In this document: positions 9,268-17,972 of the stretch, one piece after another
How the letters are laid out: each line of letters opens with the position of its first letter
Numbering within the stretch: position 1 is the first letter of the stretch
Assembly: GCA_004764695.1 (NCBI GenBank)
Contig: SMSO01000036.1
Coordinates: forward strand, 1,818,001-1,882,000
Reading direction: 5' to 3'
Length of the DNA: 64,000 bases
From: Schizochytrium sp. TIO01
Lineage: Eukaryota > Sar > Bigyra > Thraustochytrida > Thraustochytriidae
Translations under genes and position numbers: made by a program
Notes under the pieces: model-generated
The model's input: the letters and a program-made list of their open reading frames with translations, nothing else
Told to the model about the DNA's origin: nothing
Database searches by the model: none

Positions 9268-10743
9268 ATGGAGACAGCGACAAATTGCAATTGCGGACGT
9301 GTGGTCTTGCGCAGACTTGCGCCTTTCTTGTCGCGCGCGGCAAACTCATCTGGCCTAGAGTCCTCCGCGAAGATGATGGCGATGCCATTAAGGTCCGCCG
9401 CGGCCAAAGTCTCGCAGGCATGGCGGGGCCTGAGCATCGCAGGTGAAGTTTATGGCTATGGCGTCCTCTGTCGTCAAGGTAGTGCTAGAGCCCTTTCGCA
9501 AATTATTCCACAAATCTCTCCCAAAGACGTCTTGCCAAATTCAGGGCGTCGAGTTGTTGTAGGAATATCTGGTGGTGTGGACAGCTCCGTGACGGCGATG
9601 CTACTCAAGCAAAGTGGCGAATTTGACGAGGTGGTAGGCGTCTTCATGCAGAACTGGGATTCTGGGGATGAAACCGGGGACTCCTTCGCCTGTCCAATTG
9701 CTCAGGACTACAAATATGCGAAAGATGTATGTAAGCAAATTGGGATTCCTTTGTATACTGTGAACTTTGTGCAAGAATATTGGAACGAGGTGTTTGAACC
9801 CTATCTGAAGCGATTTCGTAAAGGCACGCCAAACCCAGACGTCTTTTGCAATCGTGAGATTAAGTTCAAGTGCTTCCGCAAATTTGTAGAGGACAGATTT
9901 GGATCAGATACGCATCTTGCGACGGGCCATTATGCTTCATTGCGGAAGGATCCGAATGATCCGGAGGGTCCTCCTCAACTTATCAAGGCAGAGGACCCAA
10001 ACAAGGATCAAACTTATTTTCTGTGTGGTGTCCCCGGTGAGGCGCTGCGGCGTGTTCATTTCCCTCTTGGCAACATGCACAAAACCCAGGTGCGTGAGTT
10101 GGCTACAGAGGCAGGGCTTTGCACAGCTGAGAAAAAAGATAGTGTTGGTATTTGCTTTGTAGGGAAACGCAAATTTGCAGATTTTATTGAGGAATATATT
10201 GAGCCTGTAGCAGGTGTATTTGTGGACGAAACAGGGATTGTTCGTGGCGAGCATAATAACGTTCATGCGTTTACATTAGGCCAACGAGCCCCTATTTCTG
10301 GAGCAGCTAAAAAAATGTACGTTGCCAGGAAGGATCACGAAACTGGGGAGATTCTCGTAGTTGACAACCCCGAACATGCCACTCTAAAGGCAACCGGACT
10401 TCGTCTCCATCGTAATGCTCTATACTGGATCAAGGGTACTGCACCGACTGCTCTTTTGGAGAAGCCTGGGCAGAGCGAGTACGAGTGCAACTGCAAGGTT
10501 CGCTATCGTACTGCAGATGTCCCTGTAACATTGCGTTTCACAGATGACTCCTGTGAATGGCTTGATGTAACTTTTGCAGAACCCACGTTAAGTGCAACAC
10601 CGCAACAGATTGCAGCATTTTATACAAGATCTGGCGATCCTGTAGGTGATGATGTCTGTTTGGGAGGTGGAATCATTCAAGAGGTCCTATCGGTTGCCGA
10701 TCAAGAAGTTGAGAACCAAACAGAAGAAGCCTCTACAGCCTGA
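9268..10743 (+). CDS. MNMA: tRNA-specific 2-thiouridylase, MnmA/TRMU family
   Basis: This enzyme uses ATP and a persulfide donor to convert U34 of tRNAs for Lys, Glu and Gln to 2-thiouridine. The first in-frame ATG, at 9268, gives 491 residues. The first ~90 residues are an Arg/Ala/Ser-rich extension that reads like an organellar targeting peptide, with a second Met pair at 9373. The PP-loop SGGVDSS occupies residues 101-107. Both catalytic cysteines are present: C194 in the TPNPDVFCNREIKF segment, with D191, and C296 in DSVGICFVGKR. The length beyond the extension matches bacterial and mitochondrial MnmA, and the C-terminal beta-barrel domain is complete. Mitochondrial localisation is inferred from the extension and from the family, since cytosolic tRNAs use a different pathway. 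An AATAAA lies at 10788-10793. Confidence 0.95.
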   Translation: METATNCNCGRVVLRRLAPFLSRAANSSGLESSAKMMAMPLRSAAAKVSQAWRGLSIAGEVYGYGVLCRQGSARALSQIIPQISPKDVLPNSGRRVVVGISGGVDSSVTAMLLKQSGEFDEVVGVFMQNWDSGDETGDSFACPIAQDYKYAKDVCKQIGIPLYTVNFVQEYWNEVFEPYLKRFRKGTPNPDVFCNREIKFKCFRKFVEDRFGSDTHLATGHYASLRKDPNDPEGPPQLIKAEDPNKDQTYFLCGVPGEALRRVHFPLGNMHKTQVRELATEAGLCTAEKKDSVGICFVGKRKFADFIEEYIEPVAGVFVDETGIVRGEHNNVHAFTLGQRAPISGAAKKMYVARKDHETGEILVVDNPEHATLKATGLRLHRNALYWIKGTAPTALLEKPGQSEYECNCKVRYRTADVPVTLRFTDDSCEWLDVTFAEPTLSATPQQIAAFYTRSGDPVGDDVCLGGGIIQEVLSVADQEVENQTEEASTA

Positions 10744-11042
10744 GGAGGAAAACAAAATGAGAACCATAGCATATAATGAACACAAACAATAAACGATCTT
10801 GTCATGTAATTTTGTCAGCTGGTCACTACAGTTTTAAGTTTACTTGCTTGGAGCGTAATATCCAAACTTGCTTCTTAATTGGTAAAAGAAGACATTGTTG
10901 AAGTAGTTTCATGCACATGAAAAAACAAAACAAAAGAAAAGACAGAAAAACGATGAAGTTCACAAAGAGTAGCATATATTTGTTCTTGGCATTGTTATTG
11001 TTGTTGTTTTCATTATCTGTCTTGTGTAAGTGTATACTGTCT
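10744..11042. other. Convergent 3' spacer between MnmA and Arp1
   Basis: This is about 300 bp of AT-rich sequence with an AATAAA for MnmA and T-rich stretches on the Arp1 side. No gene is seen. Confidence 0.5.
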
Positions 11043-12239
11043 TCAAATGCTACGGCGATGGAGAATGGATGCGCCATGCTCCTCATAGTCCTGCTTTGAC
11101 ACCCACATGGACTTGAATGTTGCAAGGGAAGCAAGGATAGAGCCACCAATCCAGGTAAGCTGGTCACGGTTTGGTGGAGCAGCAATGCGAATCTTGACGC
11201 CAGAGACAGCAGCTTTAGGGGTCGCCTTGCGCACCTCATTAAGCATGCGGTCTCCAAAGCCAGCAAACATAGTAGATCCACCGGCCAATACGATTTGAGA
11301 AAGCAACGTCTTACGAATATCAAGATCTGACTTGAAGATTGCATCAACAATGCAGTGGTGAGCACCAGAGTACTCTAGGCCAATGAGACTAGGATTGAAC
11401 AAAATCTCAGGAGCACGAAAGCGCTCCGGGCCAACATCTACAGTCGTGCCATCAGGGAGCTTAAATGTGTGCTTACTAGTGTGCTTTTCCTGTTCAAGAC
11501 GCTCTTCCTTTGTGGGGTTGAAAGCTACATAACAGGCTTGTTCCTTAATAGTGCGAACAACTTCGCGCTCAGCGCTGGTGTGGAAGACGTGGCCAGCCTT
11601 TCTCAACAAGGTCATGAGATGCTCAGTCACATCACGTCCAGCGACATCCATACGCGTGATAGCGTGGGGCATGGTGAAACCTTCGTACACAGGTACGGCA
11701 TGAGTCACTCCATCACCAGAGTCAAGAACCACACCGGTGGTCCTTCCAGAGGCGTAGAGACTCAGAGTAGCTTGAGGAGACACAAAGAGTGCAGGTGCAT
11801 TGAAGGTCTCAAAGAACACCTCGGCAGCACGCTCGCGATTGGTCCGCGGGTTCAAGGGTGCCTCAGTTAGTAGTACAGGGTGTTCCTCACTTGAAATGTC
11901 AAGGTTAGCAGAGCTGTAGACGTGTGCCCAAATTTTTTCCATGGCATCCCAGTTTCTTACAACACCATGCTCCATCGGGTACTCCAGCGAAAGTACACCA
12001 CGGTGTTCTTCAGCTGTCTTTCCCACAAAGGTGTCGCCCTCAAGTTTGGTCTGTAGCATCACACGTAGATGCTTTGGCTTTCCGACGAAGCTAGGAAATA
12101 CAATCTTAGGTGCATCTCCACCTGCAAAGCCCGCCTTGATATTGCCAGATCCATTGTCAATTACTACCGGTTGGTTGGTGTCCACAGCACGAGATGAGCC
12201 TGCTCCCGACCCTACTCGTGACGATCCTGTTGAGGCCAT
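11043..12239 (-). CDS. ARP1: Actin-related protein 1 (centractin), dynactin filament subunit
   Basis: This 398-residue protein is intronless and starts with MASTGSSRV at an ATG at 12239. After a ~20-residue Ser/Gly-rich extension it follows actin fold motifs throughout: [16 protein letters not shown] (phosphate 1), [14 protein letters not shown] (phosphate 2) and [15 protein letters not shown] (adenosine motif). It ends in [10 protein letters not shown], then [11 protein letters not shown]. The segments [20 protein letters not shown] and [12 protein letters not shown] are closer to Arp1/centractin than to conventional actin, which ends in HRKCF. Arp1 forms the short filament at the core of dynactin, the activator of cytoplasmic dynein. 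The nearby DCTN6 gene encodes another subunit of the same complex. Conventional actin is unlikely. Confidence 0.93.
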   Translation of the reverse strand: MASTGSSRVGSGAGSSRAVDTNQPVVIDNGSGNIKAGFAGGDAPKIVFPSFVGKPKHLRVMLQTKLEGDTFVGKTAEEHRGVLSLEYPMEHGVVRNWDAMEKIWAHVYSSANLDISSEEHPVLLTEAPLNPRTNRERAAEVFFETFNAPALFVSPQATLSLYASGRTTGVVLDSGDGVTHAVPVYEGFTMPHAITRMDVAGRDVTEHLMTLLRKAGHVFHTSAEREVVRTIKEQACYVAFNPTKEERLEQEKHTSKHTFKLPDGTTVDVGPERFRAPEILFNPSLIGLEYSGAHHCIVDAIFKSDLDIRKTLLSQIVLAGGSTMFAGFGDRMLNEVRKATPKAAVSGVKIRIAAPPNRDQLTWIGGSILASLATFKSMWVSKQDYEEHGASILHRRSI

Positions 12240-12561
12240 TTTTCACAACCAAATAACAACAATTTGAGCACTCTATCTGAGTCTTTACCCTTAGATAATG
12301 TGCTTCCAGAGCACTTTTTAAGCCCGGTTGTGGATAATACTATATTTATGCTGCTATCGCTGCTGCTATCGTCAATAATATTGTCGTTGTGGTTGTTGCT
12401 ATATCGATATCTATGTTGGCTGCTGTTGTTGCTTTGCCGCCCACTGACCTCGATCACAAACTCCGCTGGATGTTCGTAGCGGGAGGGCGTTTCACAAGGG
12501 CACAAACCCTCGGTGATTCGACCACGCCACAAACGCGACCCAGGACTCGGCAGTATCGGGG

Positions 12562-12582
12562 CCGAGAGAGAGAGAGAGAGAG
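12562..12582. repeat. (GA)n microsatellite
   Basis: About ten GA units lie upstream of the Arp1 start, close to the likely 5' UTR. Confidence 0.9.
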
Positions 12583-13327
12583 CGAGTCAGGTTTGGAGGA
12601 CCGAGCGCTCGATGATCGATTAATTCGCAAAGCTATCTATCTATTTATCTATCTAAGAACTCCTATGAGGTATATGCACCTATCTAAGCCTTTTACTATG
12701 TAGCGACAACCGTGGCTGTTAATATTTCGGACGGTAATTTTATACCATATTATCTATCGAGGTCTATCATTTAAATACCATATTGTATAAGTACAAATAA
12801 TAATTAAATACAGATCACTGTCGCTTTAAACTACGCCTGTTTATCTTTAATTAGTGTTGTTCTATTGAGCGTTCTGTTTCTGCTATCGGTTGGAACTCCT
12901 ATTTCGACTTTTGTGAAGACTAAACTTCACTGATGCCTTAACTCCACTCTGGTAGACAGCAAACGTGAAGAGCTCGGGCACGTTCAATCTCCGGCCTTCC
13001 ACAATAAATTGTCGACCTCATTTGTGCAGAAAGTGGAAAAGCAATAACCTTTCAAGCAAATTGATCTCAATCCTGCATCATCGTCGATGATTGCTTCCTC
13101 GTTCTTCAACATCCCTCCTAAGTATGATTTACTGCTTTATTGCTGCATGCTTTCTGGTCTTTGGTGGATTCTGCCCATCAATCGCTTCCTTCATTCAGAG
13201 GTGTTGAAGGTCTGCACATCTTTACGGTCTCGCAAGAATTCTAGGCCTATGGCGTGAATGATCTGGCACAGACAATCGTCTTCTGGCCCTCTTGTCCATA
13301 GCGGTAAGATTGTAGGTAGGCGCTACC

Positions 13328-13432
13328 TCATTCATTCATTCATGCATTCATTCGTGCATTCATCATGAATTCATTCATTCATCAGTTCATTGCACTTAAT
13401 TTTAATCTAAAACAAATAAATAAATAAATAAA
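13328..13432. repeat. (ATTC)n and (AAAT)n microsatellites
   Basis: Imperfect ATTC units run from 13328 to about 13388, followed by AAAT units at 13413-13432. Confidence 0.85.
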
Positions 13433-14010
13433 TTGTAAAGGAAAAGTGGTGCCAGATCACTTCCCTCTAGTGAGTACATAGCAACTGCTAGTTTGGGAAG
13501 CACTCCCAAAACTACCGAGCAGAGTCCGTTGTAGCCAAGACTCTTTCTTTGTTTCACGCCGCAATAAGGACATGGCAAAGAGAAGCCTCAGGTGTATTCG
13601 TCATTGACAAAGCCAAAGCACGTTATGGTGGGGGATCTTGAACGTCCAAACAGCTCACAGCATGACGTTAAATGCCGAGTCTTGAACATGTTCTAGACCG
13701 ATAGATTTCATTTTCCTTCTCTTACATGATAATTGGAAAGAAGAAGCTAAAAGAGGAAAAGAAACACGATGTTTCACTGCTAGGAGTGGGTAGCTGATTT
13801 CTACTTGGTTGACGATGAAGATGATTTACTATCATCAGTCTTTGAATTGGAGTCGTGCTCGAGCTCCACGTCTGGAAGCCAATCGATCTTGACTTCGCTG
13901 TCTGCGCGAGGGTCCTTTGGTCGGGAAGGCTACACTTGCGAATACTCACCCAGACACAAGTGGGGTAAGAGACTAAGTGGTTTGCGCGGAGCAAGCCGAA
14001 GGTTGGGAAA

Positions 14011-15192
14011 ATGACGGACGTTGGGCAGCGGCAAGGGCCGAGTTTGGATGAGCTTTTGCAGGATGAACAGCAGGTAAAGAGGTACGCGAGCTACTTGCAC
14101 GCGAACATTCCTTTGCGAGAGGCTGTTCAGCTAGACAAACGTGTAAACTACTTCCGCGGCAAGAAGTTGATGGAGGTGCTCTGCACGGGCAAAGCTGCCA
14201 AAAATAAGCCTCCATGCGAGACCGAGGAAGACGCCAAGAAAGTAGGACTCGCATTGCTCCGCATGGGCCTCATCCACGCCTCCGAGGTTGCTGATAAGAA
14301 ACGGCGCATCTTGAGGCCTATTCGCACCAACGAATTCGATGCTGAAAGCTACCTCACCTGGATCTACCAGGGCTCCAACACCATGAGGAATATGCTTCTC
14401 GCGCTTCTTATCATCAGCGTTACCGCTATGTGCCTTTTCCCAGTGTGGCCACAATTTGCCAAGGTTGGCATCTGGTACGTCTCTGTCACCATCCTCATTT
14501 TCCTTGTTGTGCTTTTCAGCGTACGCTTGCTGCTCTACATTATCTTTTGGACTGTCGGCTTCGAGTTCTGGATCTTGCCTAACTTCTTTGATGATGATCT
14601 CGGTGTTGCGGACTCTTTTAGACCCATTTACTCGTTTGAAGTTGCATCTGACTTGCAGCAATCGGCACTCTTTCGTGTGGCCGGAGCCTTTGTTATTATT
14701 GCTTTTGCAGCATGGTGCTACCAGCAACCTGCCGAGTTTGATGCACTCTACGCTCAGCAGATGGAGTTCCTGGCTGAGCTCTATGACGGAAAGCTTCTCA
14801 GCAGCAAGCCTTCACAGATTGAGGAGGCTGCTCTTAAGGCTGCCGGTGCACTCCCTAAACTTGAGGACTTGGAGCGCCAAATTGCAGAAGATGAAGCTTC
14901 GCCAGATGATGATGATGATGATGATGAGATTGCCCCTGTGGTCAACGATGAGGAAGGTGTAGCAGCTAGTGACGACGAGGACGACGAGGCCTTGGACGCA
15001 ATTCTTAAGGCTGATGAGGATGAGGCTGCCGCTAAGATTGCTGCGGCTAATACTCAGCACGACGAGGACGGTAAAGATGACGAGGACGAGGACGATGACG
15101 ATGACGATGAAGATGAAGATGAAGATGATAATGAGGCGAACGCAGCTGTTGGCGTAGCAGATGACGATGATGAAGAGGACCTCGATATTTGA
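14011..15192 (+). CDS. SEC62: Translocation protein Sec62
   Basis: This 393-residue protein is part of the Sec61/Sec62/Sec63 machinery for post-translational import into the ER. The cytosolic N-terminal domain holds the family signature VNYFRGKKLMEVL at ~46-58. The membrane region has helices at ~128-148 (ending FPVWPQ, a strongly conserved Sec62 feature) and ~152-182. A third, weaker hydrophobic segment lies at ~222-242. The last ~110 residues are extremely acidic, with long Asp/Glu runs. The start ATG at 14011 follows AAA, a good context. The acidic tail is longer than in yeast and could act as a charge platform or Ca-binding segment, but that is inference. An AATAAA lies at 15221-15226. 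Confidence 0.93.
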   Translation: MTDVGQRQGPSLDELLQDEQQVKRYASYLHANIPLREAVQLDKRVNYFRGKKLMEVLCTGKAAKNKPPCETEEDAKKVGLALLRMGLIHASEVADKKRRILRPIRTNEFDAESYLTWIYQGSNTMRNMLLALLIISVTAMCLFPVWPQFAKVGIWYVSVTILIFLVVLFSVRLLLYIIFWTVGFEFWILPNFFDDDLGVADSFRPIYSFEVASDLQQSALFRVAGAFVIIAFAAWCYQQPAEFDALYAQQMEFLAELYDGKLLSSKPSQIEEAALKAAGALPKLEDLERQIAEDEASPDDDDDDDEIAPVVNDEEGVAASDDEDDEALDAILKADEDEAAAKIAAANTQHDEDGKDDEDEDDDDDDEDEDEDDNEANAAVGVADDDDEEDLDI

Positions 15193-16551
15193 TTTTACAC
15201 ACATATATAGTCAGACGCTCAATAAAAACACACACACAGAATACCCTAATCAATTTGCCGTCATAATAACTTTTGTTTTCACGTTGTTTAGTTGGGATCA
15301 CTCCCACTCGCTTCTTGCGTGTGAGATGTTTTTTTCCTTGAGATGTGCTCAGTTAAGATGAGAATTATGAAACTAAATTATCAATGCATTAATCCATCGA
15401 CAAGGAGTTTTACTCATTGCTGAAGTACCCCTCTTGGCTCGTTCTTTTAGCCTCTTTAAACTTCAAAGTCCAACTTGCCGCATTATTTTCCTCAATTAGA
15501 ACTTAACACTATCTAGCCGCTTATCTATCTCGCTTTCTTTGCAAGGGTCTTGCGCGCCCAGGCAAAATTGTAGCCAACGAAGTAGCACTGTCCTTTTGTC
15601 GGATTAATTGGTTTCGGATTCTGCTTTGGTATTTCTACAATGATGTGTACTTCTAGTGATACATGCTATCTGTTTTCCTCTACCAAATACTTTCTGTTAT
15701 ATCTATTACAAGTTATTCTGAACAATGATCGCGCTGTCCACTCTCATTTTCTCACCCTTATTTCCAGGATTCTCAGAATGCTCTCAATTCAAGTTCGCCA
15801 CCATCGTGCAGCCATAAAAAGAAGCACAGCCTTGAGAGTGGAAACCGGGAATTCTTCCTGCTTCTGCAGCCATTAATAAATGCTAATCAGTAGGTAGTAG
15901 GCACAATCGTGAATCACAAGGTACGTTGCATGTTCTTCTTTTCCGCTTTGGCGTTCACCATCTCGAGACTCAGCTTCCTAGGTGCCAGTGCTACTACCCA
16001 GTAACCCCACACGAGCTCTCCAGGCCACTGGTCAAGGCACATTTTTGCAGCCAACTAACTATTCGTCACCAACCCAGTGAGACGTCAGGTAATTGTGTCG
16101 ATACAGGCCTTTAGTGTAGAGACAGCACACGCATACAGGTCTTGAGGTTTCTCGCATGCTAGAGCGCGAGCTCTTAAATAACATGAAACTCACAATGACC
16201 TTGAAGCAATGGTTACCATAAATGAGAAGCTCCGAAGGTTCAAAGAAAAGGTGCTCAACAGTAGGTAATAGGCGATAGATAACTAACAAGTCAAAGGTTT
16301 AGTGAACTAGCAAAAAGAAAGAAAGAAAAAGTAAAATTCATGGAATCGAGAACTACAGTTGGTTCGAGAACCAACGGAGGTGCGGCAGAACCTGGACTTA
16401 TGCCGTGAAGGCGAGCTTAAGTGAGCTCAACCACGGCACTGCGAGCTAAACCTAGCACCTGGCTCGAGAAAGGTCTTTGGAAGTAGCATCTAGTTGAGCA
16501 AACCCAGCAACACGAAACGTTGATTGGTTCGAGTTGAGGAACTAGTGCGTC
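15193..16551. other. Gene-free gap upstream of the 16552 gene
   Basis: This 1.36-kb region holds the Sec62 3' UTR and the promoter of the next gene. It contains AGTAGGTAGTAGGC at about 15890 and AGTAGGTAATAGGC at about 16259, two members of the dispersed GTAGGTA motif. I saw no coding exon. Confidence 0.5.
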
Positions 16552-17424
16552 ATGGGAAACCTCCTCGCCGCGTGCCAGTTTGACGAAGACAAACTGAAGA
16601 GGCCGACCTTTGCAGAAGCACAAAGACGAAGTGGAAAACCGTGTGAGGATATGCCAAGCCTGATGCAGGTTCAAGAGGAGAGCCAATTGACGCAGACGCA
16701 AGTTGTTGCTCTTGAGGTTTCTGTGGGCGAGGGAGAGCTCTGTCAAAGTGCAGAGCAAAGCGACGATGAAAAGGATAATTGTCACAAAGACGAGCTCAAA
16801 TCGATTGAAGAAAATTCGAGCTTTAGCCTGAATTCCCATGCGCTTCAAGATGTTGAAGATGCTCAGGAATTGATCTCGAAAGCAGAGACGACGCAAATTA
16901 AGGTCATTGAAAATGCCCCACGAAAGTTATCTCACGAGCTTTCAGATTGTGCGGTTTACACTGAGAATACTTTACTTGCGGACTTTGATTCTCATTGTGA
17001 GGAGCCTTCTGTGATTTCAGCTGATTCTATCAAAGTTTGCGAAGAAGAACCAGAAACAAATACTTCAACCCTTATGCTGGAATCGGAGGCTTGGCAAGAC
17101 GAGCTTCCATCTGATATGGGAGTAACTAATACGATGCTGACAGAAAAGGTTTCGACAAAGGCGACATCACCAGCGATATCACATAACACGACTCCCAGTC
17201 CCGCAAATAAAATAAAATCGACTTTTCCTGATGATGATCTTATATCGGTGGCTTCAACTGCCTCATCAGCCTCCTCACGGCCACGTCGCTCAACAAGTCG
17301 TCGTGCCGAAGAAATTGCAAGGTCTGCTTCACGAAAAATGAAGTCCGCTTTTAATTTAAAGAAGATCAAGCAAAAACTAACGCCTACAGGAAAGAACTCA
17401 TCTCAAAAGGCTATCAAGAAATGA
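16552..17424 (+). CDS. Unrecognised acidic protein with myristoylation-type N-terminus and basic tail
   Basis: This 290-residue protein begins MGNLLAACQF. Gly2, a small residue at position 6 and Cys8 make a plausible N-myristoylation plus palmitoylation signal. Residues ~20-215 are acidic, Ser/Glu-rich and predicted disordered. From ~232 the sequence turns strongly basic, with Ser/Arg repeats (RPRRSTSRRAEE) and then an amphipathic Lys-rich segment near the end (MKSAFNLKKIKQKL). A lipid anchor at one end and a polybasic helix at the other suggest a peripheral membrane or membrane-skeleton protein. I recognise no family. The plus-strand gene that follows is 548 bp downstream. Confidence 0.65.
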   Translation: MGNLLAACQFDEDKLKRPTFAEAQRRSGKPCEDMPSLMQVQEESQLTQTQVVALEVSVGEGELCQSAEQSDDEKDNCHKDELKSIEENSSFSLNSHALQDVEDAQELISKAETTQIKVIENAPRKLSHELSDCAVYTENTLLADFDSHCEEPSVISADSIKVCEEEPETNTSTLMLESEAWQDELPSDMGVTNTMLTEKVSTKATSPAISHNTTPSPANKIKSTFPDDDLISVASTASSASSRPRRSTSRRAEEIARSASRKMKSAFNLKKIKQKLTPTGKNSSQKAIKK

Positions 17425-17972
17425 CCTGATTCGTTTGTCTCTTAACCTCCTTACTCTTAAAGAGATTCATTTATTTAGCACATTTTCCACCACCATACTG
17501 TCCCTCCTTACGTCTTTTTGTTCATCTTGAGCCACCATGCTCTCCTTTCTCTAGACTTCGTAGATTCTGGGCGCCGAAGTTTGACTTACTTTTTATTTCA
17601 AAAATCTATACCTAAGGAAGGACACAAATTTACCTAAATTTCGTTGTTGACACATAAACTAAAAGCTTTCGTCTGTGAGATATCGTTTTTGCAGCGAATC
17701 ATCTACCATAATCAAAATATCATGTTCAATGTCTTCGTTGTTCTGATATAATACATTCGAACTGGCAAAGCAAGTCAATATGTGATCATAAACATCTGTT
17801 TAAAATTAATTTTTCGCAACTACCTTTTTTTAATTGTTATATTTTTATTAAATTAAAAAAAAATATCTAAAACATTCCTTTTTACTCAACTTTTAATAAT
17901 GAATAAATAATAAATAAATAAAATTAATGTTCTTCATACGCAAACACCATCTTTGTTCAAACCAATGCCGCA
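17425..17972. other. AT-rich spacer between two same-strand genes
   Basis: This 548-bp spacer contains long A and T runs around 17800-17930, including ATAAATAAATAAA-type repeats. It probably holds the 3' UTR of the upstream gene and the promoter of the next. Confidence 0.45.

Larger units (their letters stand above)
12240..14010. other. Gene-free divergent gap between Arp1 and Sec62
   Basis: This 1.77-kb region holds the promoters of both flanking genes. It contains a GA run (12562-12582), TATC-type repeats (about 12635-12656), ATTC repeats (13328-13388), AAAT repeats (13413-13432) and a GTAGGTAGGCGCTACCTC segment at 13311. I saw no convincing coding exon. Confidence 0.5.
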
